Below are positions 6,748 through 14,230 of a stretch of 38,876 nt of DNA, piece by piece. Source of the stretch: Verrucomicrobia bacterium Tous-C9LFEB (GTDB taxonomy: Bacteria; Acidobacteriota; Terriglobia; Terriglobales; Acidobacteriaceae); contig CAJCIP010000060.1 in the NCBI GenBank assembly GCA_903970445.1, positions 1 to 38,876 of the forward strand. The letters are read 5' to 3'. The position numbers were made by a program, and so were the translations under genes. A model generated the notes under the pieces. It was not told where the DNA came from, ran no database searches, and saw only the letters and a list, made by a program, of their open reading frames with translations. Every line of letters starts with the position of its first letter. Positions within the stretch are counted from its first letter, which is position 1.

Positions 6748-8208
6748 CTATCTTCCAAACTTCTGCATGCCACCCATTTGGCTTATCAGCCTCTGCTGCA
6801 TCTTGCCGCCGCCGCTACCCATGGTTTTGAACATCTTGCTCATCTGGGCGTGTTGCTTGAGGAGGTTGTTGACCTCGGGGACGGAGGTGCCGGAGCCTAG
6901 GGCGATGCGTTTACGGCGAGAGCCGTTGATGATGTTGGAGTTGAGGCGCTCCTTCATCGTCATGGAGTTGATGATGGCTTCGACGCGGGTGAACTGCTTT
7001 TCATCGACCTGACCGGCGGCCTGCTGGAGGCCCTGGAAGGGGCCGACCGAGGGAAGCATCTTGAGGATGGACTGCATGCTGCCGAGCTTTTTGATCTGGC
7101 GGAGCTGCTCGCGGAAGTCTTCGAGCGAAAAGCCGTCGCCGGAGAGGGCCTTTTTGGCGAAGGCTTCGGCCTTGGTTTTGTCGAGCTTTTCTTCGGCGCG
7201 CTCGAGCAGCGTGGCGATGTCGCCCATGCCGAGGATTCGGCCGACGATGCGGTCGGGGTGGAAGGCCTCGAAGGCGTCGGGCTTTTCGCCGGTGCCGAGG
7301 AATTTGACGGGCTGGCCGGTGATCTGGCGGATGGAGAGGGCGGCGCCGCCGCGGGAGTCGCCGTCCATTTTGGTGAGGATGGAGCCGGTGATTTGGAGGC
7401 GGTCGTTGAAGGCCTTGGCGGAGTTGACGGCGTCCTGGCCGGTCATGGCGTCGGCGACGAAGAGGATTTCGGAGGGGTTGAGCTCTTTTTTGAGCTGCGC
7501 CATTTCGTCCATGAGGGCTTCGTCGATGCCGAGGCGGCCGGCGGTGTCGACGATGAGGACATCGTTGGCGTAGTTGCGGGCTTCGCGGAAGGCTTCTTTG
7601 GCGAGGCGGAGGACTTCGGGGGTGCCGTACTGTCCTTGGGCATGGGCAGGGGCAAATACAGGGGTCTCTCCACTCCGCCCTTCGGGCTCCGGTCGAGATG
7701 ACAAGCTAGGGGTAGGGTCGAGCTTGCCCTCGTAGATTTGCGCGCCGATGGACTGCGCGACGACTTTGAGCTGCTCGCGCGCGGCGGGGCGGTAGACGTC
7801 GACGGAGACAAGCAGCGGGCGGTGGCCGCCCTTCTTGAGCCAGACGGCGAGCTTGCCAGCAGTGGTGGTTTTACCGGAGCCCTGCAGGCCGGCCATGAGG
7901 ATGACCGTCGGCGGCTGCGAGGCGAATTTGAAGCGCGCGGTGTCGGTGCCGAGGGTCGCGACCAGTTCGTCGCGGACGATTTTGACGATTTGCTCAGCGG
8001 GCGAGAGCGCGGTGGCGACCTGGGACCCAAGGGCCTTGGCGCGAATCTTTTCGATGAGCTCCTTGGCGACGTTCAGGTTGACGTCGGATTCGAGCAGCGC
8101 GACGCGGATTTCGCGGAGGGCGTCGTTGATGTTCTCGTCGGTGAGGGTGCCCTGGCCGCGGAGGGTCTTGAAGGAGCGCTGCAGTTTTTCGGAGAGATTC
8201 TCAAACAT
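6748..8208 (-). CDS. ffh: Signal recognition particle protein Ffh with in-frame repeat insertion
   Basis: The SRP54-type GTPase that binds 4.5S RNA and signal peptides and delivers ribosomes to FtsY at the membrane. It has the N domain (1-95), a P-loop GLQGSGKTT (107-115), DVYRPAAREQL (137-146), DTAGRL (221-226) and a TKMDG motif. It also has the M domain with the RNA-binding helix INGSRRKRIALGSGTS and a Met/Gly-rich end. At 486 residues it is about 30 longer than the usual 445-455. The excess is residues 164-194, between IYEGKLD and YGTPEVLRLA. These are encoded by a hairpin repeat that also occurs outside genes at 8263-8312 and near 19,000. The insertion sits in the loop after the G2 region and leaves all GTPase motifs intact. 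Start is ATG 8208 (MFENLSEKL, the family start). It diverges from xerD. Confidence 0.97.
   Translation of the reverse strand: MFENLSEKLQRSFKTLRGQGTLTDENINDALREIRVALLESDVNLNVAKELIEKIRAKALGSQVATALSPAEQIVKIVRDELVATLGTDTARFKFASQPPTVILMAGLQGSGKTTTAGKLAVWLKKGGHRPLLVSVDVYRPAAREQLKVVAQSIGAQIYEGKLDPTPSLSSRPEPEGRSGETPVFAPAHAQGQYGTPEVLRLAKEAFREARNYANDVLIVDTAGRLGIDEALMDEMAQLKKELNPSEILFVADAMTGQDAVNSAKAFNDRLQITGSILTKMDGDSRGGAALSIRQITGQPVKFLGTGEKPDAFEAFHPDRIVGRILGMGDIATLLERAEEKLDKTKAEAFAKKALSGDGFSLEDFREQLRQIKKLGSMQSILKMLPSVGPFQGLQQAAGQVDEKQFTRVEAIINSMTMKERLNSNIINGSRRKRIALGSGTSVPEVNNLLKQHAQMSKMFKTMGSGGGKMQQRLISQMGGMQKFGR
7652..7703 (-). repeat. Hairpin repeat (family R1) inside ffh
   Basis: On the minus strand it begins TGTCATCTCGACCG, passes through a hairpin GCCC-GAA-GGGC, then GTGGAGAGACCCC and GTATTTGC. 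The same flanks occur in the copies at 8263-8312 and 18982-19032, but their hairpin stems differ (GGC-GAA-GCC and GCGC-GCA-GCGC). It is read in-frame with no stop and encodes part of the extra Ffh segment (SSRPEPEGRSGETPVFA). Confidence 0.85.
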
Positions 8209-8262
8209 GGTCGGCTACTAGTTTAGTTGAGTGGACGCGCTTGCGCTTTCGCGCTCGCGTGG

Positions 8263-8312
8263 GCAAATACGGGGGTCTCTCCACTTCGGCTTCGCCTTCG
8301 GTCGAGATGACA
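8263..8312 (-). repeat. Hairpin repeat (family R1), intergenic copy between ffh and xerD
   Basis: It matches the ffh copy in TGTCATCTCGACCG, GTGGAGAGACCCC and GTATTTGCCC, with stem AGGC-GAA-GCC(G). The similarity continues into a GCG/CGC-rich stretch up to about 8235. It occupies the space between the divergent ffh and xerD starts, so promoters for these genes would have to lie around or within it. Confidence 0.8.
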
Positions 8313-8415
8313 GGGTGACTGGGAAGTGGCTGTCCGGTGTGGAAGGGCAAGTGTGCAGGCGGATGCGTGTTGAGGTGGGTACCGGGGCTGGCGCGCGGGC
8401 GGTCGGCGGGGAAGA

Positions 8416-9477
8416 ATGAGGGTCATGCCTCAGGATGTGTCAGGTGCAGGAGCGGTGCGCGGTGGGCGTGCGGTGAGTGATGTTGCGCTGCTGCGGGAGT
8501 ATGAGACGCATCTGCGGGTTGAGCGTGGGTTGCGGCCGTTGACGTGTGAGGCGTATCGGAAGGACATGGAGCAGTTTGCGGAGTTTCTGGAAGGTGCGGG
8601 TGCCGGGTTTGGGGCAGGCACCGGGACGCTGTTGACGGCTCGGCAGGAGCATGTGGCTGCGTGGATGAAGGACAAGCGCGAGCGCGGAGTGGAGTCGCGG
8701 TCGATTGCGCGAAAGCTGAGTTGTTTGCGCGGGTTTTACAAGTGGCTGCTGATGGACAAGCGCGTCGAGCGAGACCCAACGGTAAACATTGAATCGCCCG
8801 CGAGCTGGAAGGTGCTGCCGAAGAGTTTGCCGGAAGGTGATGTAAACACGATGCTTGCGGCTAAGGAGTCCGTGGCGCGCGGTGATGGTGCGGATGGGCG
8901 TGCCCTGCGAGACCACGCCATGCTGGAGCTGTTGTATGCGGGTGGGTTGCGGGTGGGCGAGATCGTTTCGCTGCGCGTGGAAGACCTGCGGTTGGATGCG
9001 GCCAGTGTGATGGTGCGCGGAAAGGGCGACAAAGAGCGCGTGGTGCCGATTGGAGCGAAGGCTGTTGCGGCACTGGAGCTGTATCTGGTGCGGGGGCGTG
9101 CGGGGCTTCTGCGCGCGAAGGTGAAGGCGCAGATTCCCTTCGGGAATGACAAACAAAAAAGGTTGAGCAGCGGGTTGCAACGGATGTTGTTTCTCAGTGT
9201 GCGCGGTAGGGCTCTGACGACGCAAGCTGTTTGGCAGATGGTGCGTGCGGCCTCGGGTGGGCAAGCCAGCCCGCACAAGCTGCGTCATAGCTGCGCGACG
9301 CACATGGTGGAACATGGTGCGGACCTGCGCACTGTGCAGACGCTCCTGGGGCATGCGGATATTGCGACGACGCAGGTGTATACGCATCTCGCGATTGATC
9401 GGCTGAAGAGTGTGCACCGAATGCATCATCCGCGCGGGCGAAAGACGCCGCTTCCGGCTAAGGAAAACGCTGCATGA
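8416..9477 (+). CDS. xerD: Tyrosine recombinase XerD with a repeat-encoded insertion
   Basis: A site-specific recombinase expected to act with XerC on the chromosomal dif site to resolve dimers. All catalytic residues are visible: R179 (GGLRVGE), K203 (GKGDKER), H287 and R290 ([10 protein letters not shown]), H313 (LLGHAD) and the nucleophile Y322 (TTQVYTH). The end VHRMHHPRG and SPHKLRH resemble XerD more than XerC. At 353 residues it is longer than the usual ~300. One excess segment (about 239-248, [10 protein letters not shown]) is encoded by a 29-bp repeat also found in the next gene. It lies between the strand after K203 and the LFLS segment. ATG 8416 follows a GGGGA ribosome site, and a second ATG at 8425 is possible. 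It overlaps xerC by 4 bases (ATGA), so the two are translationally coupled. Confidence 0.93.
   Translation: MRVMPQDVSGAGAVRGGRAVSDVALLREYETHLRVERGLRPLTCEAYRKDMEQFAEFLEGAGAGFGAGTGTLLTARQEHVAAWMKDKRERGVESRSIARKLSCLRGFYKWLLMDKRVERDPTVNIESPASWKVLPKSLPEGDVNTMLAAKESVARGDGADGRALRDHAMLELLYAGGLRVGEIVSLRVEDLRLDAASVMVRGKGDKERVVPIGAKAVAALELYLVRGRAGLLRAKVKAQIPFGNDKQKRLSSGLQRMLFLSVRGRALTTQAVWQMVRAASGGQASPHKLRHSCATHMVEHGADLRTVQTLLGHADIATTQVYTHLAIDRLKSVHRMHHPRGRKTPLPAKENAA
9130..9158 (+). repeat. 29-bp repeat (family R2) inside xerD
   Basis: It runs CAGATTCCCTTCGGGAATGA then CAAACAAAA. The only difference from the copy at 9708-9736 is one base (G against A in the centre). It includes a GATTCCC-TTC-GGGAAT-type palindrome and is read in the same frame in both genes (QIPF(G/R)NDKQK). 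Confidence 0.9.
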
Positions 9478-10652
9478 GCAAGCCCTCAGGGGCTGAAGCC
9501 CCTTTCCTGAACACGAAGGGAATGGCCGGGCTAAAGCCCGGCCCCTTCGAAGCTGAGCTTCAGTCGGCTTCTTCTTTTCTGGCGCACGCAATACAGTTTC
9601 TCGCGATGCTGCGCGACGAGCGTGGTGCGAGTGAGCACACGCTGCGCGCTTATCGGCGAGAAGTGTGTGGGTTTGCGGCGTGGCTTTCTGATTACGGACG
9701 AGAAACACAGATTCCCTTCAGGAATGACAAACAAAAGAACAGTCAGCCAACGCAATTCTGCATACGCGATGTGGAGCATACGCACATTCGCGCGTACATG
9801 GCTGCGCTGTACGACCGCGGATTGACGAAAGCAAGTGTGGCGCGGGCGCTGGCGGCGATCCGGAGCTGGTTCAAGTGGATGGCGCGGATGAACTTCGTTG
9901 AAGCGAATCCGGCGTCGCTGGTGAGCACGCCGAAGCTGCCGAAGCATTTGCCGCGCGTGCCGAGTGTGGAAGAAGTCAATCGGGTGCTGAATTCTTTGGA
10001 ACAGCGAACAGGGAACAGCGAACAGTCAACAGCAATCGAAGGACAAGCGAACGCGAAGATCGCAAAGGGCGCCAAAGTGCGCAACGGCGATGAGCAGGAG
10101 GCTGCAGTGTGGCCGGAGCGCGATCGTGTGATCTTCGAGCTGTTGTACGGATGTGGCATTCGCAACTCGGAGCTCGTTGGGCTAGACATGAAGAGCATCC
10201 ATTGGGGGGATGACGCGATTCGCGTGTTCGGCAAGGGGAAGAAAGAACGGCTGGTGCCACTGGGCGATGTTGCCGCTGAGGCGATTCGCGCGTATCTGCC
10301 GCAGCGGCAGGCAAAGTTGGAGAAGGCGGGAAAGGCGAAGCTGGTGGGCTTGGCTTCGGGTGGGGGGCCGCTGTTGTTGAATGCTCGGTGTCGCGGAGCG
10401 TGCAGACTGACGACGCGTAGTGTGGGGCGCATCGTGAAGCAGATCGCGCTGAGCCGTGGGCTTGCGGCAGATGTGCATCCGCACACGCTGCGCCATGCGT
10501 TTGGAACGCACATGCTGGAAGAGGGCGCGGACCTGCGCGCGATTCAAGAGATGCTGGGACATGAGCGGTTGTCTACCACGCAGCGCTACACGCAGCTTGC
10601 GGTGGGACAGGTGCAGCGGGTGTATGACGAAACGCACCCGCGGGCGCGGTAG
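9474..10652 (+). CDS. xerC: Tyrosine recombinase XerC with three repeat-derived insertions
   Basis: The partner recombinase of XerD. Catalytic residues are R230 (GCGIRNSE), K254 (GKGKKER), H337 and R340 (HPHTLRHAF), H363 (LGHERL) and Y372 (TTQRYTQ). [10 protein letters not shown] and [14 protein letters not shown] are XerC-like. The protein has 392 residues against the usual ~300. The excess falls in three places. An N-terminal stretch (about 4-27) is encoded by two GGGCT/AGCCC palindromes. Residues 79-88 are encoded by the 29-bp repeat shared with xerD. Residues 176-206 are encoded by two 14-bp tandem copies plus a 43-bp repeat that recurs just after the gene. All catalytic motifs are spared, so the enzyme is probably functional. 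Its ATG overlaps the xerD stop (ATGA). Confidence 0.93.
   Translation: MSKPSGAEAPFLNTKGMAGLKPGPFEAELQSASSFLAHAIQFLAMLRDERGASEHTLRAYRREVCGFAAWLSDYGRETQIPFRNDKQKNSQPTQFCIRDVEHTHIRAYMAALYDRGLTKASVARALAAIRSWFKWMARMNFVEANPASLVSTPKLPKHLPRVPSVEEVNRVLNSLEQRTGNSEQSTAIEGQANAKIAKGAKVRNGDEQEAAVWPERDRVIFELLYGCGIRNSELVGLDMKSIHWGDDAIRVFGKGKKERLVPLGDVAAEAIRAYLPQRQAKLEKAGKAKLVGLASGGGPLLLNARCRGACRLTTRSVGRIVKQIALSRGLAADVHPHTLRHAFGTHMLEEGADLRAIQEMLGHERLSTTQRYTQLAVGQVQRVYDETHPRAR
9488..9543 (+). repeat. Paired palindromes inside the 5' end of xerC
   Basis: The first palindrome is AGGGGCT-GA-AGCCCCT (9488-9503). The second is GGCCGGGCT-AA-AGCCCGGCC (9524-9543). They are separated by TTCCTGAACACGAAGGGAAT, and both are read in-frame at the start of xerC. 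The second shares its GCCGGGC/GCCCGGC core with the intergenic palindrome at 544-562. Confidence 0.8.
9708..9736 (+). repeat. 29-bp repeat (family R2) inside xerC
   Basis: 28 of 29 bases match the copy in xerD at 9130-9158, in the same reading frame, giving [10 protein letters not shown]. It is placed in the N-terminal core-binding domain of XerC, whereas in XerD the copy is in the catalytic domain. It is therefore an independent insertion and not a paralogous remnant. Confidence 0.9.
9998..10087 (+). repeat. Tandem 14-mers plus 43-bp repeat (family R4) inside xerC
   Basis: Two perfect tandem copies of GGAACAGCGAACAG (9998-10011, 10012-10025) are followed by a stretch at 10045-10087. That stretch aligns without gaps to 10683-10725 downstream of the gene, with about 34 of 43 positions identical (both begin AAGCGAACGCGA and end ACGCAACGG or GCGCAACGG). 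The reading frame is kept open across the whole block. Confidence 0.75.
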
Positions 10653-10682
10653 CAAACCATACTCGCTTGGCCGTAGGAGGAG

Positions 10683-10725
10683 AAGCGAACGCGACCGCCG
10701 CCAAGGGCGCAAAGGCACGCAACGG
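10683..10725 (+). repeat. 43-bp repeat (family R4), intergenic copy after xerC
   Basis: The non-coding counterpart of the xerC-internal block at 10045-10087, of the same length with no gaps needed. It lies 30 bases after the xerC stop, in the 162-base space before the transpeptidase gene. Confidence 0.7.
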
Positions 10726-10814
10726 AGTTGGTGCTGATTGATGGGCTGGGCAGACCGCAACGGCGCGCTCTCACCGGCTACAAGCACCCAGCGGTGTGAG
10801 CTTAGGATGAGCTT

Positions 10815-11663
10815 GTGCTTTCGAAGCTCACCTCCGCCGCTATCGTGCTGTTGCTTGGTTGCTCGTGGGAGGATGGGAGCAATGCACGACGGCCTGTCAG
10901 CGGCGCTCCTACAGCCTCGGTAGCGAATGCTGCCATTGTCGTCATGGATGTAGCGAGCGGAAGAGTGCTGCAGCGATCAGGCATTTTAGGGAGTGAATCC
11001 GCGCCGGGTTCGGTATTGAAGCCGTTTGTGCTCTTGACTGCATTGCGGAGCGGTGTGGTGAGAGAGCATGAGGCCATTGCCTGTCGCGGGACTTTGACGA
11101 TGGGGGGTCATAATCTAGCTTGTTCGCATCCGCGCGATGTGACGGTGCTCGATGCGCGACAGGCGTTGGCGGAATCGTGCAACACGTATTTTGCGACGGT
11201 GGCTGAGCGAATGCCGTCGGCAACACTGATGAATGGATTGCGCGCGTACGGGATTCAGGCTGCAAAAAAGCCGCGCGATGGCACTGAGCGGGCTTTGCTG
11301 GCGGTTGGCTTGCAGGATGTCATGATCAGTCCGCTGCAGTTAGCGCAGGCGTATAGAAAGCTTGCGCAACAGACGAACGCTTCACCGGGCGAAGAGGTAA
11401 AGGTCGTTGAGGATGGCCTGCGGGCTTCCGTGCAGACCGGGATGGCGAACGCTGCGCGAGCGCAAGGGGTGGCGCTCGGCGGCAAGACGGGAACGGTGGA
11501 TGATCGTGGTGGACGAAGCCACGGCTGGTTTGCAGGAATTGTGTTTAGCGGCGCGGACGCGAGCAGAGCAGACCGCGTGGTCGTTGTGTATGTGCCGAAT
11601 GGAAATGGTGCGGACGCGGCATCGATTGCTGGAGCCACGGTTCGGGGCAAGAGCGTCCGGTGA
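10815..11663 (+). CDS. Short penicillin-binding-type transpeptidase lipoprotein
   Basis: A serine transpeptidase domain of the PBP/beta-lactamase fold, expected to act on peptidoglycan in the periplasm. The three active-site motifs are present: SVLK (66-69), SCN (121-123) and KTG (224-226). The N-terminus has a lipobox-like LLLGC with Cys at 16, so it may be lipid-anchored. At 282 residues it lacks the long N-terminal dimerisation module of class B PBPs, so it is a minimal catalytic domain. Start is GTG 10815, preceded by AGGATGAG. Its stop overlaps the GTG of the SpoIID-like gene by 4 bases (GTGA), so the two are coupled and probably work together on the wall. Confidence 0.85.
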   Translation: MLSKLTSAAIVLLLGCSWEDGSNARRPVSGAPTASVANAAIVVMDVASGRVLQRSGILGSESAPGSVLKPFVLLTALRSGVVREHEAIACRGTLTMGGHNLACSHPRDVTVLDARQALAESCNTYFATVAERMPSATLMNGLRAYGIQAAKKPRDGTERALLAVGLQDVMISPLQLAQAYRKLAQQTNASPGEEVKVVEDGLRASVQTGMANAARAQGVALGGKTGTVDDRGGRSHGWFAGIVFSGADASRADRVVVVYVPNGNGADAASIAGATVRGKSVR

Positions 11664-13366
11664 GACTGCTTGCATGCGGAGCTTTGCTGGTCGTTGCGAC
11701 GGTGTCGCATGGCCAGACGAGACAGGTGTCGGCTCGCGATTTGACGGTGCGTCTCTTCTCTACGCAGCCGGTAATGAGTGCATCTGTCGACGCCAAGAAT
11801 GCCACGATGAAGCTCTGTAGCACGTGCGAAGAGGCTCTCGTTCCGCCGCAACTGCAGATTCGAACGACCGCAGGCGGCGCACTCAAGATGCATGTCGGGG
11901 CGAGGTCTACTTCGCACATGATGTTTGCTGGTGAGCTTCGCATGACGACGGCGGATGGACGCAGCGCGAGTGGAGCGGGGAAGTGGGTTGTGAAGCGTGG
12001 CTCCGATGGTCTTCACATATTGCTGACTGTACCGAGCGAACAATACGTGATGGCGGTGCTGCAAAGCGAAGCCGGCGTGAACGATGGTTCCGAGGCGCTG
12101 AAAGCGCTGGCAGTTGTCGCAAGGAGCTTCGCGTTGACACATCCTGGCCGGCATGGTGCGGAAGGATTGTGCGACAGCACGCATTGTCAAGCTTTGCGCA
12201 TGGCTCCGGTGCCGCAGCGCATCCGCGATGCTGTGCAGGCAACTGCCGGCGAAACGCTATGGTTCGGGCGGAAGCAGGTGGATGGCTACTTCACGCAGAA
12301 CTGCGGTGGGCAGACCGAGGATGCTAGTGAGCTTTGGGGCGGTGAACGCGAGCCGTGGCTCCGTTCCCATGCTGATCCATACTGCCAGCGTGATCCATCG
12401 CAGTGGCATGCGAGCGTGTCGCGAGAGGAGCTACTGCGGTCGCTGGACCAAGAGGGATTCCGCGCGCCGGGGGACTTTGATGCTGTGCGGATCACGGCAC
12501 GGGACAGCAGCGGTCGCGCGGCGAAGCTTGAGGTGAGTGGTCATGGTCAAACGCTCGTGCTCAGCGCGGCTGCACTACGCTTCGCAATGAACCGAGAGCT
12601 TGGCTGGAATCGGATTCGCAGCGATTGGTACAGCATGCGCATGACTGGAAACTCGATCATTTTCGACGGGCGCGGTTACGGGCACGGCGTTGGGCTTTGT
12701 CAGGCCGGCGCAGCGGAGATGGCGCGGGAAGAGAAAGGCTATCGGGAAATTCTCGCGTTCTATTTTCCTGGCGCGCAGGTGCGGATCGGATCAGGGGACG
12801 AAGGCTGGCGTACGCAAGAGGAACATGGATGGACGTTGCGCTCGACCGGCATCCATGCCGAGGCTGCACAGGCCGGGGACGTGGCTTGGATTGCAGCAAA
12901 AGCGAGGTGGGGCTCGCCCGAAGCCGTGCATCCTGTTGTGACGACTGCGCCGGACACTGAACTGTTTCGCCAGCTCACGAACGAGCCGGGATGGGCCTTG
13001 GCCGCAACAAGCGGCGAGCGTGTGACTTTGCAGCCGATTCCTATTGTGAAAGCACACGGCTCGGTCGAGACCCTGATGCTGCATGAGTTTCTACACACGC
13101 TGGTCGAGGCTGAAAGTGAGTTTTCGACACCGTTGTGGCTGCGTGAGGGGCTCGTGGAGGTGCTTGCGGGAGAGAAGAGCGGGTCGAGTTCGATGACTTC
13201 CAATCAGGTAGAGCAAGCGTTGCAACGTGCGCGGAGCTTGACGGAAGCGCAGCAGGCGCATCGTGCAGCCGCTGCACTTGTCCGGAAACTTGTGTCGAAG
13301 TACGGATTACAAATCGTTCGCGGATGGCTGCGCGGCGGGGTACCGGCGGGCATACTCATGAGCTAG
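11660..13366 (+). CDS. SpoIID/LytB-domain protein fused to a gluzincin-type peptidase domain
   Basis: A secreted wall-remodelling protein with a signal peptide at residues 1-18. Residues ~115-375 are a SpoIID/LytB domain, the lytic-transglycosylase family that acts on denuded glycan. It has LQSEAGVNDGSEALKALAVVARSFAL (likely catalytic E137) and GRGYGHGVGLCQAGA (337-351). Residues ~420-560 form a second domain with the zinc motif HEFLH (475-479) and a downstream Glu in WLREGLVE (E496), as in MA-clan gluzincin peptidases. Start is GTG 11660, overlapping the transpeptidase stop. The 3' end overlaps the convergent membrane-protein gene by 60 bases. No other sporulation genes are present here, so a vegetative wall role is more likely. 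Confidence 0.85.
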   Translation: MRLLACGALLVVATVSHGQTRQVSARDLTVRLFSTQPVMSASVDAKNATMKLCSTCEEALVPPQLQIRTTAGGALKMHVGARSTSHMMFAGELRMTTADGRSASGAGKWVVKRGSDGLHILLTVPSEQYVMAVLQSEAGVNDGSEALKALAVVARSFALTHPGRHGAEGLCDSTHCQALRMAPVPQRIRDAVQATAGETLWFGRKQVDGYFTQNCGGQTEDASELWGGEREPWLRSHADPYCQRDPSQWHASVSREELLRSLDQEGFRAPGDFDAVRITARDSSGRAAKLEVSGHGQTLVLSAAALRFAMNRELGWNRIRSDWYSMRMTGNSIIFDGRGYGHGVGLCQAGAAEMAREEKGYREILAFYFPGAQVRIGSGDEGWRTQEEHGWTLRSTGIHAEAAQAGDVAWIAAKARWGSPEAVHPVVTTAPDTELFRQLTNEPGWALAATSGERVTLQPIPIVKAHGSVETLMLHEFLHTLVEAESEFSTPLWLREGLVEVLAGEKSGSSSMTSNQVEQALQRARSLTEAQQAHRAAAALVRKLVSKYGLQIVRGWLRGGVPAGILMS

Positions 13367-14230
13367 CAACCGCGCGTCGGTAGCAAGTAGTGTGGTGATG
13401 ATGAGAAAGTCTGCGGTGTAGCAGATGCAGAGGCGCAGTGCGAGGCTGAAGAGTTCGCCGTGAACAGAGTGGCTAGGCCGCCAGCCGGTGAGCTTGCTCG
13501 TCAACCATAATCCAGCCAACGCAGCGGCAATGACGGAAAGCCAGTGCAGCCAGCGTGTGAGAACAAGCGACGCGATACGCCACGCGCGCGAGTCGAGGCC
13601 GCGTGACACGGTTTCGATGAGGAACGGAAGAAGCAGCGCCGGGATGATGATCCAGACCAGTGCAATGACAAGATCATGCTGCCATGCAATGAGACGTTCG
13701 TAGGTGAAGGTCGCACGCAGATGTGCGCTGAGTTGCGAATTCAGATAACCCGCGCGCTCGTCCGCTTTGTCTTCGATGTGTCGTACGAGGTGCGTAAGCA
13801 CCCAGACGATCAGCAGCCAAACGGCCAGGGTGCAAACGCCCAACCAATGCCTGGGGCCAGAATGGATTGCGCGTTCAGCGCTTGTGCTTTCGGGCGGCGG
13901 ATCCAGAGGACTCTGCCCCATGCTGGTATGGGTCGCGCCTTCGGCGCTTGCGACTACGCCGAGTGGTGACGTCACATGAGGAGCCAGATGCGTGGCTCTC
14001 AGTGACGGAAGCCATGAGCGAAGCGAGAAGATGGTCCGGGCCAGTAATACAAGGGTGGAAACAGCGATCGCGGTGCCGAGAACGAGTGAAAGCACCAATT
14101 GCCAAATGTGCGAGTCGGGGATTTCCAGCCAGAAGAAAGCGAGCAGCGACAAAAGAGGAAGGCCGAGGAATGCGAGTATCAGCGCTTTGCCACGAGAGAA
14201 TCTTACGGAGGGATTGAAGTTGGTCGTCAC
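13307..14230 (-). CDS. Multi-spanning membrane protein downstream of alpha-2-macroglobulin
   Basis: I do not recognise a named family. The 307 residues contain about six hydrophobic spans: 16-35, 43-65, 128-147, 185-207, 228-247 and 262-285. The region between spans 2 and 3 (about 86-127, SPLGVVASAEGATHTSMGQ and on) is low-complexity and encoded by GC-rich hairpins (GCGCC-TTC-GGCGC at 13935-13947), so it looks like a repeat insertion in a loop. Start is GTG 14230, which overlaps the macroglobulin stop by 4 bases (GTGA). The 3' end overlaps the convergent SpoIID gene by 60 bases. It probably supports the periplasmic macroglobulin system. Confidence 0.75.
   Translation of the reverse strand: MTTNFNPSVRFSRGKALILAFLGLPLLSLLAFFWLEIPDSHIWQLVLSLVLGTAIAVSTLVLLARTIFSLRSWLPSLRATHLAPHVTSPLGVVASAEGATHTSMGQSPLDPPPESTSAERAIHSGPRHWLGVCTLAVWLLIVWVLTHLVRHIEDKADERAGYLNSQLSAHLRATFTYERLIAWQHDLVIALVWIIIPALLLPFLIETVSRGLDSRAWRIASLVLTRWLHWLSVIAAALAGLWLTSKLTGWRPSHSVHGELFSLALRLCICYTADFLIITTLLATDARLLAHEYARRYPAAQPSANDL

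Noticed and set aside
7258..7701. Long plus-strand open frames opposite ffh (Gly/Val/Glu-rich)
   Set aside because: They are shadows of the highly biased GC3 codon use of ffh on the other strand.
8440..9708. 422-codon minus-strand frame opposite xerD
   Set aside because: Composition is Arg/His/Pro-rich with no recognisable fold and it lies fully opposite a catalytic gene with all motifs intact.
10815..13366. Sporulation genes because of the SpoIID-like domain
   Set aside because: No other sporulation gene is present and SpoIID/LytB domains are common in non-spore-formers as wall enzymes.
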